DNA of 32,917 nucleotides from Phycisphaerales bacterium (GTDB lineage Bacteria; Planctomycetota; Phycisphaerae; Tepidisphaerales; Tepidisphaeraceae): positions 1-32,917 of the forward strand of contig JADLBV010000044.1 of NCBI GenBank assembly GCA_020847545.1, read 5' to 3'. The position numbers and the translations under genes are program-made. The notes beneath the pieces were generated by a model. That model did not search any database. It was not told the origin of the DNA and saw nothing but the letters and a program-made list of their open reading frames with translations. Shown here one piece after another: positions 7,987-15,048 of this stretch; the first letter of the stretch is position 1; every line of letters starts with the position of its first letter.

Positions 7987-9204
7987 TCAAGGCTCCACCA
8001 TCACCTTGATCCCCTGTTGTCCCTTGGCAGTCTCAAACGCTTCGCCGATGCGATCCAACGGGAATCGGTGTGTGATCAATTCCGCCAACGGCAATCCAAT
8101 CCGTCGTGCCATCGCCAGGAAATGATAGGTATTGGGGTATTCAAAACTGTTGTAAACCCAGCTTCCCACCAGCGTGATCTCCTTGCGACAAAAATCCCGG
8201 TGGGGATTAACCTGACACTCGCCATTGTCAACAAAATGCCCCACCTCGCAGATGCCGCCGCCACGTCGAATCAGGTTAAACAAATTGGCCGCTGCCTTGG
8301 GCAAACCCGTACATTGGAATCCAAAATGAGCGCCCAGACCTTTGGTCAGAGAGTTGACCGCTTCAACAACCCCTTCATTGCCGCCCAGTTCCTTGAAATT
8401 CAGCAGATGATCGGCCCCCATCCGCTTAGCCATCGCAAGCCTCGCTGGAGAGCCATCGATCGCGATGATGTTGTTCACCCCCGCCGACCGCACCGCCGCG
8501 ATCATCAACTGCCCGATCGGACCGCAACCCTGCACAATCACTCTGCTGCGAAAATTCAGCAGATTGGCCGCCGCCCGTCGCGACCGTTCCAACGCATGAA
8601 CGCATACGACCGCCGGCTCCATCAGCACGCGCAATTCCAGTGGCAGGTCGTTGGAGATGAAAAACGTGCTGCCGGCGCGAACCATCAGATAGTCGCCGAA
8701 ATATCCGTTGAAATGGTGCCCGCTGCCCGGTTCTCCAGGTCGATCCGGCTCATCCGCCAGCAAACCATACACCTGAAGATCGTCGCACAGATTGGCCTTG
8801 GTCGGATTATATTTGGCAATCACACAGGCATCGCTGACCTTCATCACGCTGGTGACAATCCGATCACCCACTTTGATCGGATGACCCACACTGTCCTCGC
8901 GGACGTTTTTGCCCAGCGCCACCACTATGCCGGTCCCTTCGTGACCCAGCACGACCGGGCATAGTCCAAATGGATCGCCGTTATAACAATGCACATCCGT
9001 GCCGCAGATACCGCACGCTTCCACCTGTATGAGGATCTCCCCTTCCAACGGCTGACGCAATGGAAATCGGCGCAGCTCCAACTGCCCCGGCTTCACCAAT
9101 ACTGCCGCTCGAGCAGACTCCGGAATCGTTTGTAATGGGTTGACACGGCCCAGGTGGGCATCAATGGCACTGCGAACCAGCCGCTCCAACTCAGCCTGCC
9201 GCAT
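7987..9204 (-). CDS. Zinc-type medium-chain alcohol dehydrogenase family protein
   Basis: This 405-residue NAD(P)-dependent oxidoreductase has the catalytic zinc ligands Cys67 (CGICGTDVH) and His88-Glu89 (LGHEGTG), and a Rossmann fold beginning VQGCGPIGQL (about 224). The lobe that usually binds a structural zinc through four cysteines has only Cys127 and Cys140, so that site is probably lost. The substrate cannot be named; threonine- and sorbitol-type dehydrogenases are relatives. About 30 extra residues precede the usual start of the fold. ATG 9204 is chosen because GGAGG lies nine bases upstream; a TTG at 9225 would lie before that site. The gene follows the winged-helix regulator by 36 bases and is probably controlled by it. 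Confidence 0.85.
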   Translation of the reverse strand: MRQAELERLVRSAIDAHLGRVNPLQTIPESARAAVLVKPGQLELRRFPLRQPLEGEILIQVEACGICGTDVHCYNGDPFGLCPVVLGHEGTGIVVALGKNVREDSVGHPIKVGDRIVTSVMKVSDACVIAKYNPTKANLCDDLQVYGLLADEPDRPGEPGSGHHFNGYFGDYLMVRAGSTFFISNDLPLELRVLMEPAVVCVHALERSRRAAANLLNFRSRVIVQGCGPIGQLMIAAVRSAGVNNIIAIDGSPARLAMAKRMGADHLLNFKELGGNEGVVEAVNSLTKGLGAHFGFQCTGLPKAAANLFNLIRRGGGICEVGHFVDNGECQVNPHRDFCRKEITLVGSWVYNSFEYPNTYHFLAMARRIGLPLAELITHRFPLDRIGEAFETAKGQQGIKVMVEP

Positions 9205-9240
9205 TGAAAACAACCTCCGAAGCAACCTTCGAGGGTCATT

Positions 9241-9624
9241 TTAATCGATCCACTCATCGGCCGCCACGACCGTAATTTCGGGATACTGCGGTGCTTGTGT
9301 CTTGTCAGGCTTCGATTCAACAGCCGACCCGGCAGTCTCCAGCCTTCGGTGACTCATCGCCGACAACAACCGCCTGACATGGGTTTCCAGCGCCGTCCGT
9401 CCCTGCGGCGTCAATTTCATGCTCGTCACGGGCTTGCCCTGACGAAACGACTTGTCGATGTCCACCAACCCCGCCGTCGCCAGCCGTTTGGCATGGCTGC
9501 TCAGATTCCCATCCGTCAGCTTCGTCACCCGACGAAGATGGACAAATTCCACCTCGGCCTCCACCGCCAACGCCGTCAAAATGCTCAGTCGGCCCGGATT
9601 GGCAATCAATGAATCGAACGACAT
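9241..9624 (-). CDS. Winged-helix transcriptional regulator (HTH_34 type)
   Basis: The 127-residue protein is a small winged-helix DNA-binding regulator. FDSLIANPGRLSILTALA forms the first helix, LTDGNLSSHAKRLATAGLV the recognition helix region, and KPVTSMKLTPQGRTAL the wing, all typical of the MarR/ArsR-like HTH_34 group. No metal-binding cysteines or clear ligand pocket are seen. The last 35 residues are acidic and probably disordered. It lies directly upstream of the dehydrogenase on the same strand and may regulate it and itself. No strong ribosome binding site precedes ATG 9624. Confidence 0.82.
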   Translation of the reverse strand: MSFDSLIANPGRLSILTALAVEAEVEFVHLRRVTKLTDGNLSSHAKRLATAGLVDIDKSFRQGKPVTSMKLTPQGRTALETHVRRLLSAMSHRRLETAGSAVESKPDKTQAPQYPEITVVAADEWID

Positions 9625-9691
9625 ATTCGACTTATCGGACGATCCACACCCGTTTCACCACAAAATTTGCCTCCAACCCGCCCATTTTTGG

Positions 9692-10510
9692 TTAATCCTC
9701 ATCCACCCGCTGATACTTGAAGACCGCCCGATACAACCCCGACACCTCTTGTGCCTCCACCGTGCGCGGGGGATATTTTTCGTTTCTGGGCTGCAACCTC
9801 AGCACCGAATTCCCACCCTCATCGGATTCAAAAAAGACCCGCTTGAACGTCGTCTGCCCATCGCCAAACCGCACGAAGCAATCATCCCCATTGCGCACCG
9901 TCGTCCCCGGCGAAAAAACCACGATGTCCCCCGCGCGATACTTGGGACACATCGAATCCCCATGCACCCGCGCCCCGAACGCCTGGTCATCATGCAAATC
10001 CGGGCAGGAGACATAATCATCCGCCACGCCGCGCGGATAAGACAAATCCGTAAAATCCCTCGGATACCCCGCCGACACCTTGTTGATGATCGGCACCGCA
10101 TTCGTTGTCACATGCTCGATGTTGCCGGCCGAACGGTCCACAAATTCCTGCAAAGCCCCCGATAAATACGCATCATCCAGATTCACCGACTCGGCCCCCG
10201 ACTTTTTTGGCTCAACGACCCTGACCTCACCCTCCGGCTTCTGTTGCGCCAATAATTTCTGCAACACCGCCCGCACATCCCTCGGCGTGCGCTGAAGATG
10301 CGCCTGCGTCAACAATTGCCCCGGCACAAACGCCAACGACTGCTCCAGCTTCCTCAACTTTTCATCACTGGGTGGATTGGGAACCCGACCGGTCTCAATC
10401 AACGACAAATAAGGCTTCGATATCCCCGTCCGCCCCGCCAGTTCATCCAACGTCAACCCCAACCGACGCCTCTGCCGACGAAGTTGTATCCCAAGCCCTT
10501 CCATCATCAT
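9692..10510 (-). CDS. CI/LexA-type repressor: XRE helix-turn-helix plus S24 self-cleaving domain
   Basis: The 272-residue protein joins an XRE-type DNA-binding domain (LGLTLDELAGRTGISKPYLS, residues 17-36) to a LexA/CI-like S24 peptidase domain. The parts of the latch are present at family-like spacing: the Ala147-Gly148 cleavage site (VSAGYP), Ser186 (HGDSMCPKYRAGD) and Lys223 (TFKRVF). Such repressors cut themselves when RecA filaments form after DNA damage, releasing their operators. It is transcribed away from the gene run at 10776-14967 and shares a control region with it, as in phage immunity regions. Its ribosome binding site (GGGAGGAG) is the end of the repeat at 10514-10609. Three ATG codons in a row start the frame; the exact one is uncertain. 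Confidence 0.9.
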   Translation of the reverse strand: MMMEGLGIQLRRQRRRLGLTLDELAGRTGISKPYLSLIETGRVPNPPSDEKLRKLEQSLAFVPGQLLTQAHLQRTPRDVRAVLQKLLAQQKPEGEVRVVEPKKSGAESVNLDDAYLSGALQEFVDRSAGNIEHVTTNAVPIINKVSAGYPRDFTDLSYPRGVADDYVSCPDLHDDQAFGARVHGDSMCPKYRAGDIVVFSPGTTVRNGDDCFVRFGDGQTTFKRVFFESDEGGNSVLRLQPRNEKYPPRTVEAQEVSGLYRAVFKYQRVDED

Positions 10511-10513
10511 CTC

Positions 10514-10609
10514 CTCCCTCTCCCTGACTTCGACAAGCTCCCTTCGGGTCTGAGCCTCAGGGTCGAAGACAGTCGAGCCGTACCCCGGAGAGGGGCAGGG
10601 GAGAGGGTT
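10514..10609. repeat. Interspersed palindromic repeat, family B (short copy)
   Basis: This copy matches the left half of 6212-6387 closely: CCCTCTCCCTGACTTCG, then the CTTCGGGTCTGAGCCTCAGG core, then GGGTCGAAGACAGTCGA and a G-rich end. The right half of the long copy is missing. On the minus strand it ends in GGGAGAGGGAGGAG, which serves as the ribosome binding site of the repressor gene at 9692-10510. Confidence 0.8.
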
Positions 10610-10643
10610 TTAGCAACTTTATTTAACAGCTCCAATACACTAA

Positions 10644-10672
10644 TAAATACACGCTTCCAAAAAATAAATCAA
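10644..10672 (-). promoter_or_regulatory. Promoter for the S24 repressor gene
   Basis: On the minus strand TTGATT (10672-10667) is followed after 17 bases by TATTTA (10649-10644). The region is strongly A/T-rich compared with its surroundings. The leader would run through the family B repeat before the start codon at 10510. Confidence 0.5.
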
Positions 10673-10681
10673 GAAAAATAC

Positions 10682-10709
10682 TTGACATTTCCCTAACATG
10701 GTATATTCT
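10682..10709 (+). promoter_or_regulatory. Promoter for the terminase-module genes
   Basis: A perfect TTGACA (10682-10687) is followed after 16 bases by TATTCT (10704-10709). It would give a leader of about 60 bases before ATG 10776. The next two genes follow closely, and the module may be one transcript. Confidence 0.6.
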
Positions 10710-10715
10710 AAGGAA
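10689..10715. promoter_or_regulatory. Candidate repressor operator over the -10 region
   Basis: TTCCCTA, 13 bases, then TAAGGAA form an inverted repeat with seven-base arms and one mismatch. It is centred on the -10 hexamer of the plus-strand promoter, where a bound dimer would block transcription. A second, shorter dyad (GTTTA, 8 bases, TAAAC) lies just downstream at 10719-10736. The divergent CI-like protein is the natural candidate to bind these, which is inference. Confidence 0.45.
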
Positions 10716-10775
10716 GTAGTTTAGCGGCTATTAAACACGCCGCCATCAGTTCCTCCGGTCGAATGGGAAGCGGCC

Positions 10776-11186
10776 ATGTCCATCCTCGAAGAAATCTCCG
10801 AAAATCCTCGAACCTCCTCCTTTTCCTCACACCATCTCCTCGACCGCATCCGCTATCTGGACGAGGCCGACCAGATGCTTTTCACCCTCATCAAACAGGG
10901 CACGGTCAGCCTTCGCCAAATCTCCCGCCTGACCGGCATCCACGGCGGCACGCTCTCCCGCCGGGTCCATCGACTCGCCAACCGCCTCCACGATCCGGTC
11001 GTGGCCTCACTCATCGACCACGGAAAAGCCCTTCGTCAGGAACACCGCCAACTTGGAATTGAACATTTTCTGCACGGCAAAAGCATCACCCAACTCGCTG
11101 AACTGCATCAAATGACCCGCCGGGAAGTCGCCCGCATCCTGACCTTCCTGCGCGGCTGGTCACGCGGAATCACCATGCGCGGCTGA
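10776..11186 (+). CDS. Helix-turn-helix protein at head of the terminase module
   Basis: The 136-residue protein has two apparent helix-turn-helix segments: VSLRQISRLTGIHGGTLSRR in the middle and ITQLAELHQMTRREVARIL near the C-terminus. The pattern resembles sigma factor region 3/4 or a terminase small subunit DNA-binding domain, and no exact family can be named. Its place upstream of a terminase large subunit makes a DNA-recognition role likely, either as a regulator or as the site-binding partner of the terminase. The start has a weak GGGAAG upstream. It is the first gene after the divergent promoter. Confidence 0.65.
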   Translation: MSILEEISENPRTSSFSSHHLLDRIRYLDEADQMLFTLIKQGTVSLRQISRLTGIHGGTLSRRVHRLANRLHDPVVASLIDHGKALRQEHRQLGIEHFLHGKSITQLAELHQMTRREVARILTFLRGWSRGITMRG

Positions 11187-11214
11187 AGCCCATCCACTCA
11201 AAAAGGGGTAAATC

Positions 11215-11826
11215 ATGTCCAACACAACACTTGCATCCGACCATGCGCAACGAATCCGTTGCTGGTTCGATCTTTCTTCCAACCCTCCGATTCGATTTCC
11301 CGATTACGAATCAGACCCACCCCAGCCCGGCCAACTCCATCTCATCACCGGGCCATCCGGCTCTGGGAAATCCCTCCTCCTGCGCCGACTTCGACGACGC
11401 TGGCATCGCGAATTTTCCATTTACGACCTGGATGCGACCAAACTTCCGCGATCTCCCACCATCGAATGCTTTTCCCAACTTCATCTTGAAGATGCACTGC
11501 ATCTGCTCTCCCGCGTCGGCCTGGCCGAGGCGCACACATGGATTTTGCCGACCCATCATCTCAGCCAGGGTCAACAATGGCGATTGAAACTGGCTATTGC
11601 CTTGATGAATCTCCGCAACGCCAGTCGCCCGGCCATTTTATTCGCCGATGAATTTGCCGGCTGTCTGGATCCCCTGACCGCCCGAATCATCTCCCACACC
11701 CTGCGCCGACAAGTTCACACCTTCAATCTTCGCGTCCTGATCGCCACCTCACGCAATGACCTGTTGAACGCCTTGCAACCGGACCATGTCACCCAATGCG
11801 ACTTTGGCACATTTGTCCCGCAATGA
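11215..11826 (+). CDS. Small ABC-type ATPase, like the ATPase half of COG2401
   Basis: The 203-residue protein is a single soluble ABC ATPase domain with no membrane partner nearby. Walker A is GPSGSGKS (46-53), the signature LSQGQQWRLKLAIAL (116-130), Walker B ILFADE (141-146) and the D-loop LDPLTAR (151-157). The usual switch histidine after the D-loop is replaced: the segment reads IATSRND (177-182 region), with Arg where His is expected. The ADEFAGCLD and TARIIS segments recall COG2401, an ABC ATPase fused to an acetyltransferase; here the acetyltransferase is the next gene, 22 bases away. The cellular role of this family is unknown. The absence of a transporter points to a DNA- or RNA-related role. 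Confidence 0.78.
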   Translation: MSNTTLASDHAQRIRCWFDLSSNPPIRFPDYESDPPQPGQLHLITGPSGSGKSLLLRRLRRRWHREFSIYDLDATKLPRSPTIECFSQLHLEDALHLLSRVGLAEAHTWILPTHHLSQGQQWRLKLAIALMNLRNASRPAILFADEFAGCLDPLTARIISHTLRRQVHTFNLRVLIATSRNDLLNALQPDHVTQCDFGTFVPQ

Positions 11827-11848
11827 ACTCGCCAACAAGGAGAATCCC

Positions 11849-12511
11849 ATGCAACCGCGCCCATTCCTCCCCGGCCAATTCACCATCGAACCGGGCACAC
11901 GAATCGATTATTTCAACCTGCATCGTTTTCATTACTGCTTCAAGCCCCCCGCGACATTCAATGCCATCCGGGCAATACGGTATGACGAAACAAACTCGAC
12001 CCGTCGGCTCGCCGGCGTCGCGGTGGTTTCATGGCCCGCGCCGTGCAATCTTGGCCGACAAATCTATTTCCGCACGCGCGATTCCCCCTTTGGACAGAGA
12101 TTGCATTGGATCAACCAACATCTGCGAACCATCAGCCGGATCATCATCCACCCGCAATTTCGCGGCATCGGGCTGGCAACCGATCTCGTACAACACATTC
12201 TGACCACCAACACCACGCGATTCATCGAAGCCACCTCCAAAATGGCCGCCATTCATCCCTTTTTCGAGCGCGCCGGCATGAGACGCGTGCCCTTGCGCGA
12301 CAACGAAGTCGCCTACTTCATTTTTGACCAATTCAATGGGGGAAATCATGACCAGCTCGTCAACCGAATCCATCGACCTGTGGCAACCCTGCTCAAATCC
12401 GCAGATGCTGCGTCAATGGATCGATCAGCATCTGAACCTGCGCCTGCCGGCACACAACATCTGCCCGGATCACCAGTCGCCGATGCAATATCTGATCCAA
12501 TCCTACTTTGA
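11849..12511 (+). CDS. GNAT-family N-acetyltransferase, like the other half of COG2401
   Basis: The 220-residue protein has a GNAT fold: strand TISRIIIHPQFRGIGLATDL (94-113), with the acetyl-CoA-binding RGIGLA loop, and a C-terminal IHPFFERAGMRR (135-146). Both motifs fit the acetyltransferase domain of COG2401. AAGGAG at 11837-11842 fixes the start at 11849. The fold should end near residue 160; the last 60 residues overlap the terminase start by 164 bases in another frame and look like low-complexity read-through, so they may not be functional. The substrate is unknown. It could modify a protein of the module or a small molecule. Confidence 0.78.
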   Translation: MQPRPFLPGQFTIEPGTRIDYFNLHRFHYCFKPPATFNAIRAIRYDETNSTRRLAGVAVVSWPAPCNLGRQIYFRTRDSPFGQRLHWINQHLRTISRIIIHPQFRGIGLATDLVQHILTTNTTRFIEATSKMAAIHPFFERAGMRRVPLRDNEVAYFIFDQFNGGNHDQLVNRIHRPVATLLKSADAASMDRSASEPAPAGTQHLPGSPVADAISDPILL

Positions 12512-13787
12512 ACCTGCCGCCGACCTGGTCGTCTGGGCGCCGCGAGGCGGAGGCAAAACCCGCTTGGGCGCCGTCGCCACACTACTCGATTTGTTTCACA
12601 AGCCCGGATGCTCAATCCGCATCCTGGGCGGGTCATTGGAACAAAGTTACAAAATGTGGGACCACCTGCTGCCCGATGTTCAGCGCCTGGCGGCTAATCA
12701 ACTCACCACCCGCGGCAATGCCAAACGATTTCGCCTCGAAAACGGCTCCGAAGCCTCGGTCCTGACCCAAAGCGAGCGTGCCGTTCGTGGCGTGCGCGTG
12801 CAAAAAGTCCGCTGCGACGAGGTGGAATTGTTTCGCCCCGAAGTCTGGGAAGCCGCCCAACTGGTCACGCGCAGCCACACACCCGCCGATGGTGAGACAG
12901 GCGTCGAAATTCGCGGTGTGATCGAAGCCTTTTCCACCTGGCACCGCGTCGGCGGCATGATGCAGCAGATCGTCGAATCGGCCCGCAAACGATGCACCAC
13001 CATCATCAAATGGTGCCTGCTGGAAGTCCTGCAGCGCTGCCCGACTGAACGATCGTGCGAGTCATGCCCGCTGTGGGATGAATGCCGTGGAATCGCCAAA
13101 ACCCGCTGCGACGGCTTCATCAGCATCGACGACGCCATCCGCATGAAACAGCGCGTCTCACAGGAAGTCTGGGAGGCCGAAATGCTCTGCAAACGCCCCA
13201 GCAGGCGCAACGCGGTCTTCGCGGCGTTCAATGCCGAACAGCACATCCGCGAGCAGATGCCGGACATCACCTCATCCGCGGAAGCATGGCTTGCGATGGA
13301 TTTCGGGTTCGTCAATCCGTTTGTCTGCCTGTGGATTATCAAGCTCGATGAGGTGACGTATGTTCTGGATGAATATGTTCAGGAACAGCGCACGATGCAG
13401 GAGCATCTGGAGCAGATCAAGGCCCATTCGTGGAAAAGAGTTCGCCGAATCGCGTGTGACCCGGCCGGTTCGGGGCGAAACGAGCAGACCGCCGTATCGA
13501 ATGTGCAGATGTTGCGTGCCGCCGGTTACACGGTGCGGTTTCGCGGCAGCCGGATTGTCGAAGGGATCGAGATGATCCGCGCCGCCTTGCGGCCGGCCGC
13601 CGGCAAACCGACCTTGTTTGTGCATCCGCGCTGCGCGCGGTTGATTGAGGCTTTGCGCAACTATCGTTATGGCGAACAATCCAGCGAATTGCCCCTGAAG
13701 GATGGAATTCATGACCACCCGATCGACGCCTTGCGGTATTATTTCGTCAACAGCCGGCGCGCCGAACCGCCGCCAAGGTCGTATTGA
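12348..13787 (+). CDS. Phage-type terminase large subunit
   Basis: The 479-residue protein has the two domains of a DNA-packaging motor. The ATPase carries a Walker A variant APRGGGKT (64-71) and Walker B with Asp157-Glu158 (VRCDE). The C-terminal RNase H-like nuclease has acidic residues at Asp318 (AMDFGF), Asp371 (ACDPAG) and Asp460 (HPIDALRYY). Between them lies a cysteine cluster (Cys231, 237, 240, 246 and 254) that may bind zinc or an iron-sulfur centre. In phages this enzyme cuts concatemeric DNA and pumps it into a capsid through a portal; no portal, capsid or protease gene is nearby. The start at 12348 has GGGGGA upstream and overlaps the GNAT gene. Length and motifs look intact, not decayed. 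Confidence 0.85.
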   Translation: MTSSSTESIDLWQPCSNPQMLRQWIDQHLNLRLPAHNICPDHQSPMQYLIQSYFEPAADLVVWAPRGGGKTRLGAVATLLDLFHKPGCSIRILGGSLEQSYKMWDHLLPDVQRLAANQLTTRGNAKRFRLENGSEASVLTQSERAVRGVRVQKVRCDEVELFRPEVWEAAQLVTRSHTPADGETGVEIRGVIEAFSTWHRVGGMMQQIVESARKRCTTIIKWCLLEVLQRCPTERSCESCPLWDECRGIAKTRCDGFISIDDAIRMKQRVSQEVWEAEMLCKRPSRRNAVFAAFNAEQHIREQMPDITSSAEAWLAMDFGFVNPFVCLWIIKLDEVTYVLDEYVQEQRTMQEHLEQIKAHSWKRVRRIACDPAGSGRNEQTAVSNVQMLRAAGYTVRFRGSRIVEGIEMIRAALRPAAGKPTLFVHPRCARLIEALRNYRYGEQSSELPLKDGIHDHPIDALRYYFVNSRRAEPPPRSY

Positions 13788-13844
13788 TGATTTTCACCTG
13801 ATCCTGCCGATGAAAACGAAGCTGCCGCAATCCGCCGCAAGACC

Positions 13845-14117
13845 ATGCAGGCCACGGGACCACATTGTCCGTTTCTCAACCGTTCCGATGAGCGGTGCGG
13901 CGATCATTTTCGGTTGGACCACCTGCATCATGCGTACAAATATTGCTTCGACCGCTACGCCGCCTGCCCGGTTTATCTCGAACTGCTGGTGGAACGACGG
14001 GTGCGCCGAAATACGTCCACGGGGGTGAGCCATGAACCCCAAATCACCCCCGTCCAGGTCACGGTCCGCCGTCGAAACCACCAACCGCTCGCCGCGGGCG
14101 CGCCCGTTTCTGCTTGA
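13845..14117 (+). CDS. Small Cys-rich protein between terminase and recombinase
   Basis: The 90-residue frame holds a compact Cys/His-rich domain: CPFLNRSDERC, then LDHLHHAYKYCFDRYAACPVY. Four cysteines and nearby histidines suggest a small metal-binding domain, reminiscent of bacterial CPFLG...YC...CP proteins of unknown role. The reading frame is the same as that of the terminase, after two stop codons, and the codons before the first ATG (reading DENEAAAIRRKT) also look protein-like, so the true start may be non-standard or further upstream. No ribosome binding site is visible. The last 28 codons overlap the recombinase gene. An alternative frame at 13702-14028 reads as noise. Confidence 0.5.
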   Translation: MQATGPHCPFLNRSDERCGDHFRLDHLHHAYKYCFDRYAACPVYLELLVERRVRRNTSTGVSHEPQITPVQVTVRRRNHQPLAAGAPVSA

Positions 14118-14967
14118 ACTGGCCTCCGAACGGGGGCTGGCGGACAATTCCATCCACGCCTATCGACGCGACCTCGAAGACCTCGACCGCTTTCTGGAAT
14201 CGCGCGGCAAGAATCTTGAAAACGCCGATGTGGACGACTATCGCGGCTATCTTCAGAATCAGACCCGTCTTCACAAAAGCACCCGCACGGTTGCCCGGCG
14301 GCTGGCGGCCATCCGCGTCTTTTTGCGATTCCTCGCCTCCCAGGGACAAGACACGACGCCGATCCTTCAGCAGTTGGAACGCCCCAAACCCGAACGATCC
14401 TTGCCCAAAATCCTCAGCCGCGCCCAGGTCAACCAGCTCATCGGCGCGCCCAATCCCAAATCGATGCTCTTCGCGCGTGATGTGGCGATTCTGGAGTTGC
14501 TCTACGCCAGCGGCCTGCGCGCCAGCGAACTGTGCGACCTGAACCTGCGCGATGTCAACCTGACGGTTGGTTGCGTGCGCGTGCTGGGCAAGGGGGCCAA
14601 GGAGCGCATCGTCCCCCTTGGCCGGGCGGCGGCCGAGGCGATGGGACGATACCTGCTGGATTGTCGCCCGAAACTGGAAAAATCCCCGGCCGAGCGGGTT
14701 TTTCTCTCCCGCACCGGCAAGCCGATGGAGCGGGTGGGGTTGTGGATGCTGGTCGAAAAATATGGCCGATCCAGCGGACTGCTCAATGATGTCTCCCCCC
14801 ACGTCCTGCGTCATTGTTTCGCCACCCACCTGCTGGGGGGCGGCGCGGACCTGCGCATCGTTCAGGAACTGCTGGGCCACAGCGACATCAGCACCACGCA
14901 AATCTACACCCACGTCGACCAATCTCGATTGAAATCGATCCACCAGAAATACCACCCGCGACGTTGA
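14032..14967 (+). CDS. XerD-type tyrosine recombinase
   Basis: The 311-residue protein has an N-terminal core-binding domain (from about 24) and a tyrosine recombinase catalytic domain with the full active site: Arg163 (ASGLRASEL), Lys187 (GKGAKER), His257 and Arg260 (PHVLRHCFATHLL), His283 (LGHSDIST) and Tyr292 (IYTHVD). It would cut and rejoin DNA at a paired site. The pattern is closest to XerC/XerD, which resolve chromosome dimers at dif, but a phage or element integrase of this type is also possible. About 24 basic, Ser-rich residues precede the usual start. GGGGGTGAG upstream supports 14032. It is the last gene of the run starting at 10776. Confidence 0.9.
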   Translation: MNPKSPPSRSRSAVETTNRSPRARPFLLELASERGLADNSIHAYRRDLEDLDRFLESRGKNLENADVDDYRGYLQNQTRLHKSTRTVARRLAAIRVFLRFLASQGQDTTPILQQLERPKPERSLPKILSRAQVNQLIGAPNPKSMLFARDVAILELLYASGLRASELCDLNLRDVNLTVGCVRVLGKGAKERIVPLGRAAAEAMGRYLLDCRPKLEKSPAERVFLSRTGKPMERVGLWMLVEKYGRSSGLLNDVSPHVLRHCFATHLLGGGADLRIVQELLGHSDISTTQIYTHVDQSRLKSIHQKYHPRR

Positions 14968-15048
14968 CCAGGCTCCGTCTGACATTGCCCGTTTACGGTT
15001 TTGGGCAAGCGCGTACAATGTCGTTTCCAAAATTGCAGAAAGTCCGCC

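Noticed and set aside
13702-14028. Open frame of 108 codons between terminase and recombinase
   Set aside because: The frame at 13845-14117 has a clear Cys-rich domain. This one overlaps the terminase end and reads as random sequence.
9692-14967. A complete prophage
   Set aside because: The repressor, terminase and recombinase are present, but there are no portal, capsid, tail, lysis or replication genes, and no attachment-site repeats were recognised.
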